Source of the DNA: Corynebacterium tuberculostearicum
Lineage (GTDB): Bacteria > Actinomycetota > Actinomycetes > Mycobacteriales > Mycobacteriaceae
Reading direction: 5' to 3'
Length of the DNA: 64,000 nt
NCBI RefSeq assembly: GCF_016894265.1
Contig: NZ_CP069791.1
Location: 2,294,001-2,358,000 of the forward strand
Shown here: positions 28,749 through 37,327 of the stretch, piece by piece
Numbering within the stretch: the stretch's first letter is position 1
Layout: each line of letters begins with the position of its first letter
The notes under the pieces: generated by a model
Databases searched by the model: none
What the model saw: only the letters and a program-made list of their open reading frames with translations
What the model was told of the DNA's origin: nothing
Position numbers and translations under genes: made by a program

Positions 28749-30104
28749 ATGAATCAGCCCCTGAAGGTAGCCGTCATCGGCGCAGGCCCGGCCGGCATTT
28801 ACGCCTCCGATATCCTGGTGAAAAAGACCGGCGGCGAGGTACAGATTGACCTCATCGAGCAGATGCCCGCGCCCTTCGGCCTCATCCGCTACGGCGTAGC
28901 GCCGGACCACCCGCGCATTAAGGGCATCATCAAGTCCCTGCACCGCGTGCTCGATACCGAGCAGATTCGCCTGTTGACCAACGTGCACATCGGCCGTGAC
29001 ATCACCGTCGACGAGCTGCAGCAGCACTACGATGCCGTGGTCTTTGCCACCGGCGCCGTGGGCGACCGCCACCGCGATATCCCTGGCGCGGACTTGGACG
29101 GCGTGCATGGCGCCGGCGAGTTCGTCGGCTTCTACGATGGCAACCCGCGCTTTGAGCGCGATTGGGATCTGTCCGCCAAGGAGGTGGCGGTCATTGGCGT
29201 GGGCAATGTGGGACTGGACGTCTCCCGCATCTTGGCCAAGACCGGCGATGAGCTCAAGGTCACCGAGATCCCCGATAATGTCTACGAGTCCCTGGCTAAG
29301 AACCAAGCTGAGACTGTGCGCGTTTTCGGCCGCCGCGGCCCGGCGCAGGCCAAGTTCACCCCGCAGGAGCTCAAGGAGCTGGACCATTCCGAGTCCATTA
29401 ATGTTGTGGTCTCCCCCGAGGACATCGACTATGACGAGGCCTCGCTGGCCGCGCGCCAGGAGAGCAAGTCCACCGACTTGGTGTGCCAGGTGCTGGAGCA
29501 GTATGCCATCCGCGATCCTAAGGAGGCGCCACACACCCTGCAGATCCACCTCTTTGAGCAGCCGGTAGAGATTTTGGGCGAGGACGGCAAGGTCAGCGGC
29601 ATCAAGACCGAGCGCACCGCCCTCAACGGCGATGGCAGCGTGCACGGCACCGGCAAATTCACCGAATGGCCGGTGCAGGCGGTCTACTTCGCTACCGGTT
29701 ACCGCTCCGATGCGGTCGATGGCGTGCCTTTCAACCAGGACAAGAACGTCATCAATAACGATGGCGGCCATGTCATCGATGCGGCCGGCGCGGTAGTGCC
29801 GGGCCTCTACACCACCGGGTGGATTAAGCGCGGCCCGGTGGGTCTGATTGGCAATACCAAGTCCGATGCCACGGAGACGATTGGCATGCTGCTTGCCGAC
29901 GCCGCTTCTGGCACCCTCCCCTCCCCCTCCAGCGCCGCGGATATCACCGAAGTCTTTGCTGAGCGCGGTATCGAATACCTGACGTGGCAGGATTGGCAGC
30001 GCTTGGACGCGGCCGAGCGCGCCCTAGGCGAGCGCGAGGGCCGCGAGCGTAAGAAGTTTGTGGAGTGGGAGGACATGGTCTCCCACTCGCGTGCCGAGGT
30101 TTAG
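28749..30104 (+). CDS. fpr2: Ferredoxin/flavodoxin-NADP reductase, FprA type (Fpr2)
   Basis: FAD- and NADPH-binding reductase (adrenodoxin-reductase-like) delivering electrons to sulfite reductase. 451 residues: FAD fold V-I-G-A-G-P-A-G-I-Y-A-S-D at about 10-22, G-L-I-R-Y-G-V-A-P-D-H, NADP fold V-I-G-V-G-N-V-G-L-D-V-S-R at about 151-163, and C-terminal G-W-I-K-R-G-P-V-G-L-I-G-N-T. In C. glutamicum fpr2 is divergent from cysI, exactly as here. It overlaps the convergent manB stop by 4 bp. Confidence 0.95.
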   Translation: MNQPLKVAVIGAGPAGIYASDILVKKTGGEVQIDLIEQMPAPFGLIRYGVAPDHPRIKGIIKSLHRVLDTEQIRLLTNVHIGRDITVDELQQHYDAVVFATGAVGDRHRDIPGADLDGVHGAGEFVGFYDGNPRFERDWDLSAKEVAVIGVGNVGLDVSRILAKTGDELKVTEIPDNVYESLAKNQAETVRVFGRRGPAQAKFTPQELKELDHSESINVVVSPEDIDYDEASLAARQESKSTDLVCQVLEQYAIRDPKEAPHTLQIHLFEQPVEILGEDGKVSGIKTERTALNGDGSVHGTGKFTEWPVQAVYFATGYRSDAVDGVPFNQDKNVINNDGGHVIDAAGAVVPGLYTTGWIKRGPVGLIGNTKSDATETIGMLLADAASGTLPSPSSAADITEVFAERGIEYLTWQDWQRLDAAERALGEREGRERKKFVEWEDMVSHSRAEV

Positions 30105-31468
30105 CGGCGGATGATGGCAAGGACCTCGTCGACGATGGACTGCACCTCGTCGGCGGTCTTTGCCTCTACATTGAGGCGCAGCAGCGGCTCCGTATTGGAC
30201 GCGCGCACGTTGAACCATGCCTCGGTTCCCTTGAGCTCGACGGTCACACCATCGAGCTCATCGACGGACTCAATCTTATCCGCCAGCTCATCCAGCACCG
30301 CCTGGGTAGCGGCCTTCTGGTCCTCCACGGTGGAGTTGATCTCACCGGAGGCCTCGTAGCGGGAGTACTCCGCCATGAGCTCGCTCAGCGGCTTATCGGA
30401 CTGGCCCAGCGCGGCCAGCACGTGCATCGCAGCAAGCATGCCGGAATCGGCGTTCCAGAACTCCTGGAAGTAGTAGTGCGCGGAGTGCTCGCCACCGAAG
30501 GCGGCCTGGTGCTCGGCCATCTGCGCCTTGATGAAGGAGTGGCCCACGCGGGTGCGCACCGGGGTGCCGCCCTTTTCCTTAATGAGCTCCGGCACGGTCT
30601 TGGAGGTAATCAGGTTGTGGATGATGGTAGCGCCGGGGAACTTCTCCAGGTAGCGCTCAGCAACCAGTGCACAGATGGCAGAAGGAGAAACCGGCTGGCC
30701 CTTTTCATCCACCACGAAGCAGCGGTCCGCATCGCCGTCGAAGGCCAAACCAATATCAGCCTTCTGATCCACGGTGAACTTCTGCAGATCCACCAGGTTC
30801 TTTGGATCCAAGGGGTTCGCCTCGTGGTTCGGGAAAGTGCCATCGAGCTCGAAGTACAAATCGCGGACGTCGAAAGGCAAGCCATTGAAGACGGCCGGCA
30901 CGGTGTGGCCACCCATGCCGTTGGCGGCATCGACAGCCACGACGAGCGGCTTGGAATCCTCCAGCGGTACCAGCTTGCGCAGGAAGTCGGCGTAGCCGGC
31001 CAGAATCTCCTGCTCGGCAATTGCGCCCTCGGTGCCGGTGAACTCCGGGGTGCCGTCGATAAGCATCTGCTTAATCTGCTCCAAGCCGGTCTCCTGGCCC
31101 ACCGGTACCGCGCCGGCGCGGCAGAGTTTAATGCCGTTGTACTTGGCTGGGTTATGGGAAGCGGTAAACATAGCGCCCGCACACTCCAGGGAACCGGCGG
31201 CGTAGTAGAGCTCGTCGGTAGAGGTTAGCCCCAGCAGGGTCACGTTGAGGCCCTGCGAGGTCACACCCTCAGCAAAAGCGCGCGCCAGAGACGGCGAGGA
31301 CGGGCGCATATCGTGGCCGACAGCCACGGTGTTTTCGCCTTCTTCCCGCAGGATGGCGGCAAACGCGGCGCCCGTATCGCGCACGAAGTTCTCATCGATA
31401 TCTTCGCCCACCACGCCACGGACGTCATAGGCCTTAATTACTGCATCAAGATGCTCACGAGTTCGCAT
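30101..31468 (-). CDS. manB: Phosphomannomutase/phosphoglucomutase
   Basis: Converts mannose-6-P to mannose-1-P for GDP-mannose. 455 residues from ATG 31468 (M-R-T-R-E-H-L-D-A-V-I-K-A-Y-D-V-R-G). Catalytic phosphoserine in T-A-S-H-N-P-A-K-Y-N-G-I-K, metal loop F-D-G-D-A-D-R, sugar loop G-G-E-H-S-A-H, and phosphate loop R-A-S-N-T-E-P. TACTAT on the minus strand at 31477-31482 is 8 bases before the ATG, so the mRNA is probably leaderless. Confidence 0.95.
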   Translation of the reverse strand: MRTREHLDAVIKAYDVRGVVGEDIDENFVRDTGAAFAAILREEGENTVAVGHDMRPSSPSLARAFAEGVTSQGLNVTLLGLTSTDELYYAAGSLECAGAMFTASHNPAKYNGIKLCRAGAVPVGQETGLEQIKQMLIDGTPEFTGTEGAIAEQEILAGYADFLRKLVPLEDSKPLVVAVDAANGMGGHTVPAVFNGLPFDVRDLYFELDGTFPNHEANPLDPKNLVDLQKFTVDQKADIGLAFDGDADRCFVVDEKGQPVSPSAICALVAERYLEKFPGATIIHNLITSKTVPELIKEKGGTPVRTRVGHSFIKAQMAEHQAAFGGEHSAHYYFQEFWNADSGMLAAMHVLAALGQSDKPLSELMAEYSRYEASGEINSTVEDQKAATQAVLDELADKIESVDELDGVTVELKGTEAWFNVRASNTEPLLRLNVEAKTADEVQSIVDEVLAIIRR

Positions 31469-31476
31469 AACCTGCA

Positions 31477-31482
31477 ATAGTA
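31477..31482 (-). promoter_or_regulatory. -10 box of leaderless manB
   Basis: TACTAT on the minus strand with an 8-base gap to the ATG, the same spacing as tobH, cobA and DUF3499. Confidence 0.55.
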
Positions 31483-31522
31483 CTCCCGCCCGCTGGGAAA
31501 CTACCGCACCACGGGGTTCGTG

Positions 31523-31990
31523 TCAGTCCTGTTCCGGTTCTGCGGGCGTCGTTTCATCGGGCACGACCGAAAGGTGCGCGCGGCGCGCCTTTTTGGCATA
31601 AGCCACGCGGCGGGTGCGAAAGACCGGGTGGTTCGAATTGGCAGGGTCCGCCCCATCAAAGGTCGCGGAATAGTCGATTGGGTCTGCACCGGAGCCGGCG
31701 CTGCGGTCATCGACCAAGCCGGTGGTCACGCGGCCGTCTTCCTTGACCGCCTCCGCCAAGGCCATCAGGTCATCTTCTTCGTCCAGCTCAATGCGGTCCA
31801 CACGCACCAGTTCCCAGCCCACTGGGGCGGAAATGCGGTCGCGGTGGGTCGCACACAGATCCCAGCTGTGTGGGTTCTCCTCTTCCGCCAGCGGGCCGAC
31901 GACGGCCGTCTGGTCCGCGTAAGCGTAGGTCAATGTCGCCACGGCGGGGCGGCCGCAGCCTGGGCGGGAGCAATGGCGAGAAATAGTCAC
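31523..31990 (-). CDS. DUF3499 family protein
   Basis: 155 residues, conserved between manB and whiB2 in actinobacteria (Rv3258c in Mycobacterium). N-terminal C-S-R-P-G-C and later L-C-A-T-H give a likely zinc-binding set (two Cys, Cys and His), and W-D-L-C-A-T-H-R-D-R is a family hallmark. Function unknown. GTG start at 31990 lies 8 bases after a TAGACT -10 box (minus strand, 31999-32004), so it is probably leaderless. Confidence 0.9.
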   Translation of the reverse strand: MTISRHCSRPGCGRPAVATLTYAYADQTAVVGPLAEEENPHSWDLCATHRDRISAPVGWELVRVDRIELDEEDDLMALAEAVKEDGRVTTGLVDDRSAGSGADPIDYSATFDGADPANSNHPVFRTRRVAYAKKARRAHLSVVPDETTPAEPEQD

Positions 31991-32086
31991 AGCGCATAAG
32001 TCTAAACCCTTGGTTTAGATTTAGATAGTCTTCACCCCGGCGTGGCTCCGCTAAATCCGGCCCGCCAGCGCCTTAGAATCAGGGTC

Positions 32087-32557
32087 ATGACCGCCGCTCG
32101 CCCGCATATCCGCCCCGCCCGCGACCGCCACGGCCACGGCATGCGCGGACCGCTCCTCCCCCAGCAGACCCCGCGCTACCGCAGCGCGCGCGAGCACTTC
32201 GACATGGCCGTATTGGAGGCCTATGCCCCCATCCAAAACGCCTTCGCGCCACAATTGCGAGGCCTCGACTTGGCCGTGGATACCATCCCACGCATGCGGC
32301 TTTCGCCCGATATGACCGTGCTACCGGATGAGATTATCGCCGATGGCCCAGTTCCCCTTGGCCGCGTGGTTCCCGCCGGTGTAGATTCCGAGGGCCAGCC
32401 CACCCGCGCGCGCCTAGTCATCTTCCGCATGCCCATCGAGCAACGTGCCTCTACCCCGTCCGAGCGCTCCGAGCTCCTAGGCACCGTTATTACCGCGCTG
32501 GTGGCCAACTACCTCAACTTGGATCCCGAAGAAGTGGACCCGCGCTATAGCTGGTAA
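32087..32557 (+). CDS. Metallopeptidase-like family protein with lost zinc motif (Rv3259 type)
   Basis: 156 residues from ATG 32087 (M-T-A-A-R-P-H-I-R-P-A-R-D-R-H-G). The core M-R-G-P-L-L-P and F-D-M-A-V-L-E-A-Y match the zincin-like PF06262-type proteins next to whiB2 in actinobacteria. Where peptidases carry HExxH, this protein has T-V-I-T-A-L-V-A-N-Y-L, so no zinc site and probably no peptidase activity. TAGAAT 7 bases before the ATG suggests a leaderless start. Divergent from DUF3499. Confidence 0.8.
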   Translation: MTAARPHIRPARDRHGHGMRGPLLPQQTPRYRSAREHFDMAVLEAYAPIQNAFAPQLRGLDLAVDTIPRMRLSPDMTVLPDEIIADGPVPLGRVVPAGVDSEGQPTRARLVIFRMPIEQRASTPSERSELLGTVITALVANYLNLDPEEVDPRYSW

Positions 32558-32586
32558 CCTCCGGCAAGTTTCGCGGCAGCAGAAAA

Positions 32587-32620
32587 GCCCCTGGCCGCAC
32601 ATTGCGTGCTAACCAGGGGC
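32587..32620. terminator. Bidirectional terminator between the metallopeptidase-like gene and whiB2
   Basis: GCCCCTGG (32587-32594) pairs with CCAGGGGC (32613-32620), flanked by AAAA on the left, between two convergent genes. Confidence 0.75.
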
Positions 32621-32637
32621 CTTACTGGACACCTTAA

Positions 32638-32931
32638 TTATCCAATCTCGCGCTTGAGGCGGCGGCGCTCACGATCCGATAGCCCGCCCCAAATACCGAA
32701 GCGCTCATCGTGCTCCAGCGCGTACTCCAAGCATTCATCGCGTACCGCGCAGGCCTGGCAGATGCGCTTGGCCTCACGGGTAGAGCCTCCCTTTTCGGGG
32801 AAGAATGCTTCAGGGTCGGTCTGCGCGCACAGCGCCTGGTCCTGCCACTCCTGCTCGACGGCACCGAAGAGTTCATCGAGCGACATCTCTGCAGCAGCAC
32901 CGCCACGGAGAATGGCGTTGTTATTAGCCAT
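32638..32931 (-). CDS. whiB2: WhiB2-type regulator (WhcD), cell division control
   Basis: Iron-sulfur WhiB protein essential for septation in related species. 97 residues from ATG 32931 (M-A-N-N-N-A-I-L), with GTG 32940 as an alternative start. Ligands: Cys in A-L-C-A-Q-T-D-P-E-A-F-F-P-E-K-G-G-S-T-R, then C-Q-A-C and C at +6 (V-R-D-E-C), followed by G-I-W-G-G-L-S and a basic tail. The F-P-E-K-G-G-S segment is diagnostic of WhiB2. A long upstream region without genes holds its promoter. Confidence 0.95.
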   Translation of the reverse strand: MANNNAILRGGAAAEMSLDELFGAVEQEWQDQALCAQTDPEAFFPEKGGSTREAKRICQACAVRDECLEYALEHDERFGIWGGLSDRERRRLKREIG

Positions 32932-33180
32932 TTTGTCCACGCCTTTTCCTTTCTCCGAGGTTGGGTAATTCTCATCAGCGCGACCGACTGTACACCACAT
33001 TTCCTTTGGGCTACCCCGCTGGGACTGTGTGGAAGTAACGGCGCCGGCCGCTGTTTCTTTCACTGATGTAATTTCACACCGGATCACTAAATATCGTCAA
33101 CCCGAATTGGCGGCTTCTTCGCGCTTTCCGGCAAAAACGCAGCACACGATCCCCATGCGTCACATCCGTAACAACTGATC

Positions 33181-33238
33181 CCCCGCGGGGGTGTAGGTAG
33201 GGGGTACTACATGTAGTGGTACCCCGTTTTTCTGTCAA
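33181..33238 (-). promoter_or_regulatory. Palindromic promoter region of whiB2
   Basis: On the minus strand TTGACA (33233-33238) is followed after 17 bp by the palindrome CTACATGTAG, itself framed by GGGGTA/TACCCC, and then CCCCGCGGGG (33181-33190). The nested palindromes lie where the -10 should be, so they look like an operator. The 5' leader to whiB2 would be about 260 bases. Otherwise nothing is seen in 32941-33370. Confidence 0.5.
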
Positions 33239-33370
33239 CAATTTTCAGGAAATTCCGGCGTGTCGCGCGCACAACCCCGCAAAGAAGGGATCCATGCGCT
33301 TCATATCTGTGAAGATTTCGTACCATGTCGGCCGGTGCAGACAGGCGTAACAGGTGGCCCCATAAAAGAA

Positions 33371-33406
33371 AGGCCGAACCGAGGCTCTTTATCCTCAGTT
33401 CGGCCT
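33371..33406 (-). terminator. Intrinsic terminator of manC
   Basis: AGGCCGAAC (33371-33379) and GTTCGGCCT (33398-33406) with inner GAGG/CCTC; on the minus strand it is followed by TTTCTTTT. Confidence 0.85.
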
Positions 33407-33450
33407 ATGTCAGCTAGACCTAGTGCAGCGCCCAGACCACGGCGAAAGCG

Positions 33451-34545
33451 TTAAGCATCGGAGCTAAAACGCACGCCGGCATCAGGAATAGAAACGCCGG
33501 GGAAGACTCGCATGCCGTCGAGAAGCTCGCAGCGTGCGCCGATATGCGCGCCTTCACCAATGACACAGTTCTCAATGACCGCGTTGGCGCCAATGTGAGC
33601 GCCGGAGGCAATGATCGAGTTGTGAATGATGGCGCCTGGCTCAATGCGCACGCCGTCAAAGACAACGGTGCCCTCCAGACGGGAGCCCGCGCCCACCTCA
33701 GAGCCTCGGCCCACGGCGGTACCGGACAGCAGCAGCACGCCGCCAGCGATGCCGGCGGAGGGATCCACCAGGGATTCACCAGTCTTGCCCTCAATCAGCG
33801 GGGAAGGCGCGATGCCACGTACCAGGTCGGAGGAACCACGGGTGAAGTCATCCGGGCGGCCCATGTCGCGCCAGTAGGAGTTGTCTACGTGGCCGACAAC
33901 TAGACGGCCTTCAGCCAAGAGCCCTGGGAAGGTTTCGCGTTCGACGGAAACAACGCGGTTGGCCGGAATGGACTCGATGACGGAGCGCTTGAACACATAG
34001 CAGCCGGCGTTGATCTGGTTGGTTGGCGGATCCTCGGTCTTTTCTAGGAACGCGGTAACTCGGCCGTTGGAGTCGGTCGGCACGCAACCAAACGCACGCG
34101 GGTCAGCTACGTTGAGCAGGTGCATGGTGACATCGGCGTCCTTGTCATGGTGCGTGGTGAGGATGCCTTCCAGATCCATGCCGGAGAGCACGTCGCCATT
34201 GAAGACCATGACCGTGTCATTGCGCAGCTTGTCGTAGACGTTGCGGATGCCGCCGCCGGTGCCGAGCGCGGTCTCTTCCACCACGTACTCGATCTCCAAG
34301 CCCAGATCGGAGCCATCACCGAAGTACTCCTCAAAGACCTCGGCCTTATAGGAGGTAGACATGACGACGTGCTCGATGCCGGCGGCCTTGATGCGGGCGA
34401 GCAGGTGCTGCAGGAACGGGTAGTTTGCCGTCGGCAGCATCGGCTTCGGTGTACCGATGGTTAGTGGGCGCAGGCGGGTGCCGCGACCGCCGACGAGAAT
34501 CACTGCATCCGTGCTGGCACCGTGGGTGGTGGCTGCTTCAGTCAT
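33451..34545 (-). CDS. manC: Mannose-1-phosphate guanylyltransferase
   Basis: Makes GDP-mannose from mannose-1-P and GTP. 364 residues from ATG 34545 (M-T-E-A-A-T-T-H-G), SD AAGGA upstream. N-terminal nucleotidyltransferase domain with L-V-G-G-R-G-T-R-L-R-P-L-T, P-K-P-M-L, F-N-G-D-V-L-S-G; C-terminal left-handed beta-helix of hexapeptide repeats (about 255-350: I-I-H-N-S-I-I-A-S-G-A-H-I-G). In Mycobacterium the orthologue (Rv3264c) is next to wbbL, as here. Confidence 0.93.
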   Translation of the reverse strand: MTEAATTHGASTDAVILVGGRGTRLRPLTIGTPKPMLPTANYPFLQHLLARIKAAGIEHVVMSTSYKAEVFEEYFGDGSDLGLEIEYVVEETALGTGGGIRNVYDKLRNDTVMVFNGDVLSGMDLEGILTTHHDKDADVTMHLLNVADPRAFGCVPTDSNGRVTAFLEKTEDPPTNQINAGCYVFKRSVIESIPANRVVSVERETFPGLLAEGRLVVGHVDNSYWRDMGRPDDFTRGSSDLVRGIAPSPLIEGKTGESLVDPSAGIAGGVLLLSGTAVGRGSEVGAGSRLEGTVVFDGVRIEPGAIIHNSIIASGAHIGANAVIENCVIGEGAHIGARCELLDGMRVFPGVSIPDAGVRFSSDA

Positions 34546-34646
34546 AGTCTTCCTTATGTATGCGGACAGTTTTATTCTGTGATTTTCTGAGGGACAGTGT
34601 AGAGCGTATGGCGCACAATCCAGGTCAACGGCACGCGCACCGGGCC

Positions 34647-35525
34647 TTAAGAACGTGCCGAGGCTGAGGCAATAAGCCCGCGGACTCGCAGTCCCAGCCA
34701 CAACGCACCGCGCAGTGGGGCCTGCCACCGCCCGGGGTGGCGGTCTGCCTGAAAGCGATAGGCGGAGTTGTGGTGGGCGCGCAGCATCGCTCCGGCGTGC
34801 GCTTGGGTGGAATGCCCCTTAGCGTGGCTGATGACGGCCTCCGGGCAGAAAATGTTCTGGTAGCCGGCGCGCGTGAAGCGATCTCCTAGATCCACGTCTT
34901 CGAGGTACATGAAATAGCGCTCATCAAACCCACCGATGTCGTCGAAGGCCTCCCAGCGCACAAGAAGGCAGGAACCGGATAACCATCCGGCCGGACGCTG
35001 GGCGGTCATATCGGATTCATCGCGGTAGGCGCGCGACCATGGATTGGACGGCCAGATCGAAGAAAAGAGTGCGTGCCCAATGCCGGTAGCCACGGTAGGC
35101 ACGGCGCGGGCCGAGGGATAATTGCTGCCATCCGGTTCCACGATGCGCGGGCCCACGGCCGCAGCATCCGGCCACTGGCGGGCGCACTCGATGAGCTGGT
35201 CAATAGATCCCGGGGTAAAGGTGACATCGGGATTAGAGATAAGGAAAAATTCCTCATCCACGCCACCGTGCTCGCGGGCGAAGCGGGCACCCGCATTCAT
35301 GCCAGCGCCGTAGCCGATATTTCCGCCGGTATCGAGAAAGTCCACCCCGGCGCGTTCGCGGGCGGCGGCCTCGGGCACGCCGTCGGTGGAGCCATTATCC
35401 GCAAGCACGACCTTGGTGCCGCGAGCGCAAGCGCCCGGCAGGGAGTTCAAAAAACTACCGAGGTATTCACCGGGACTATAGGTCACGGTGATCACGGCCA
35501 GCGGGGATTGATTTGGTGTAGTCAC
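34647..35525 (-). CDS. wbbL: Rhamnosyltransferase WbbL, arabinogalactan linker
   Basis: GT2-family enzyme that adds rhamnose to decaprenyl-PP-GlcNAc, forming the linker between arabinogalactan and peptidoglycan. 292 residues from GTG 35525 (V-T-T-P-N-Q-S-P-L-A-V-I-T-V-T-Y). Seen: A-D-N-G-S-T-D-G, G-N-I-G-Y-G-A-G-M-N-A-G, S-N-P-D-V, and the late F-D-E-R-Y-F-M-Y-L-E-D-V-D-L (catalytic acidic residues). Lies 101 bp upstream of manC on the same strand, divergent from the LCP gene. Confidence 0.92.
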   Translation of the reverse strand: MTTPNQSPLAVITVTYSPGEYLGSFLNSLPGACARGTKVVLADNGSTDGVPEAAARERAGVDFLDTGGNIGYGAGMNAGARFAREHGGVDEEFFLISNPDVTFTPGSIDQLIECARQWPDAAAVGPRIVEPDGSNYPSARAVPTVATGIGHALFSSIWPSNPWSRAYRDESDMTAQRPAGWLSGSCLLVRWEAFDDIGGFDERYFMYLEDVDLGDRFTRAGYQNIFCPEAVISHAKGHSTQAHAGAMLRAHHNSAYRFQADRHPGRWQAPLRGALWLGLRVRGLIASASARS

Positions 35526-35670
35526 AATGGCCCCGAGCTTAGTCACAGGCGCTCCTCGCACTGGGCAGGGACACTGCCCGAACACGCGAAATCGGACACG
35601 GATCACTAATTTTTGCCCGTTCTGCCCTAAACTGTCTCCAGATCCCCACCAATCTAGAAAGCCTCCAGTT

Positions 35671-37302
35671 GTGACTTCTGAGAACACTCGTCGGGCGCGC
35701 ACGATCCAGCCGGCGCCCTCTGCCGCTAGTGCGGTGAAGCAAAAAGGTTCCACGGCCATCAAGGCGATCGTGGCACTCCTGTCTGCCTTGATCCTGGTGG
35801 TATCTGGCGTGGGTTATGCCACCGTGGGTCGACTAGATAATGGCATGTCTTCGGCCACGGACTTGTCCCTGGACGGCCAGGGCTTGTCCGGTGACTCGCA
35901 CGATGGCGCAGTGGATATCTTGCTGGTGGGCAAGGATTCGCGTACCGATGCCAAGGGCGATCCCCTCTCTGAGAAGGAATTGGCGGACCTGCACGCCGGC
36001 GTGGCCGATGGTGAGGAAAATACCGACACCATGATGCTCATCCGCGTTCCGGAGGACGGTTCCCGCGCTACTGCCGTATCCATTCCGCGCGATACCTATG
36101 TCAAGGATCCGGACTACGGCAATATGAAGATGAATGCTGTCTTCGCCTCCCACAAAAACGCCAAGGTGGAAGAGCTCGAGCAAGAAAATGCCGAGGCGGA
36201 GGCCAAGGGCAAAAAGAAGCCGCACTCGGATAAGGACATCGAAAAGCAGGGCGTCGAAGCCGGCCGCGAAGGATTGCTGGCCATGGTGCGCACCCTGACC
36301 GGTGTGTCCATCGATCATTACGCGGAGGTGGGCCTATTGGGCTTCACCCTGCTAACTGACGCCGTCGATGGCGTGGATGTCTGCCTCAACGATGATGTTG
36401 ATGATGACATGTCTGGCGCTAAGTTCAGCAAGGGCAAGCAGACCCTCGACGGCGGCAAGGCCCTAGCTTTCGTGCGCCAGCGCTATAACCTCCCGCGCGG
36501 CGACCTCGACCGTATCGTGCGCCAGCAGGCCTTCATGGCTTCCCTAGTCAATAAGATCCTGGACAATGACACCCTGGCTAATCCTTCCAAGCTGTCCAAG
36601 ATTGCCAAGGCGGTAGAGCGCTCCGTGGTCATCGATGACGGCTGGGACATCATGGGCTTTGTCACCCAGCTGGCGGGCCTGGCCGGCGGCAATGTCACCT
36701 TCACCACTATCCCGGTGACCTCCATCGACGGCCAGGGCGATTATGGCGAGTCCATCGTCACCATCGACGCCTCCGAGGTCCACCGTTTCATGGATGACCT
36801 GGCTAAGACCCACGATGAAGCCACCGATGAATCCAAGGCCGAGGATAAGGACAAGCAGGACAAGGCGGAAAAGGACAAGGACGTCGATCCGAATATCAAT
36901 ATTCACGTCCTCAACGCCGGCAATATTGATGGCTTGGCCGCAGGCATTGGTTCCTGGCTGGAGGACAAGGGCTACACGGTGGAGCGCTCCGCGAACGCGC
37001 AGCCGGGCATCTACAGCGAGTCGCAGGTCGTCGCCGCCGATCCATCGAGCAAGGAAGCTAAGGCCCTGGCCAAGAAGCTGGGTGGGCTGCCGGTGGCAGA
37101 GAACCCGCAGCTCGACGATGACACCCTCATCGTGGTTGCTACCGATGACTACCAGGGACCTTCCGATGAGGAGGCCAGCGCCCAGCAGCCGGAGGAAGAC
37201 ACCTCCAGCCAGCCGGTTGGCACCCCGGGCAATGACTTCGGTACCGCCAAGGTTTCCCCGGAGATCGATGCTGGTGGCGACGGCCCGCGCTGCGTGAACT
37301 AG
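35671..37302 (+). CDS. LytR-CpsA-Psr (LCP) family wall-polymer ligase
   Basis: Attaches arabinogalactan to peptidoglycan in this group (Lcp1/CpsA role). 543 residues from GTG 35671 (V-T-S-E-N-T-R-R-A). One membrane anchor at about 33-53, LCP domain about 75-360 with D-I-L-L-V-G-K-D-S-R-T-D, V-S-I-P-R-D-T-Y-V and F-V-R-Q-R-Y-N-L-P-R-G-D-L-D-R, then an acidic Lys/Asp-rich linker and a LytR_C domain (I-N-I-H-V-L-N-A-G-N-I-D-G). An extra Glu/Lys-rich insert at about 170-190 interrupts the LCP domain. Divergent from wbbL. Confidence 0.94.
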   Translation: MTSENTRRARTIQPAPSAASAVKQKGSTAIKAIVALLSALILVVSGVGYATVGRLDNGMSSATDLSLDGQGLSGDSHDGAVDILLVGKDSRTDAKGDPLSEKELADLHAGVADGEENTDTMMLIRVPEDGSRATAVSIPRDTYVKDPDYGNMKMNAVFASHKNAKVEELEQENAEAEAKGKKKPHSDKDIEKQGVEAGREGLLAMVRTLTGVSIDHYAEVGLLGFTLLTDAVDGVDVCLNDDVDDDMSGAKFSKGKQTLDGGKALAFVRQRYNLPRGDLDRIVRQQAFMASLVNKILDNDTLANPSKLSKIAKAVERSVVIDDGWDIMGFVTQLAGLAGGNVTFTTIPVTSIDGQGDYGESIVTIDASEVHRFMDDLAKTHDEATDESKAEDKDKQDKAEKDKDVDPNINIHVLNAGNIDGLAAGIGSWLEDKGYTVERSANAQPGIYSESQVVAADPSSKEAKALAKKLGGLPVAENPQLDDDTLIVVATDDYQGPSDEEASAQQPEEDTSSQPVGTPGNDFGTAKVSPEIDAGGDGPRCVN

Positions 37303-37327
37303 CACTTCTCCCTTACGATGGGCGGGT

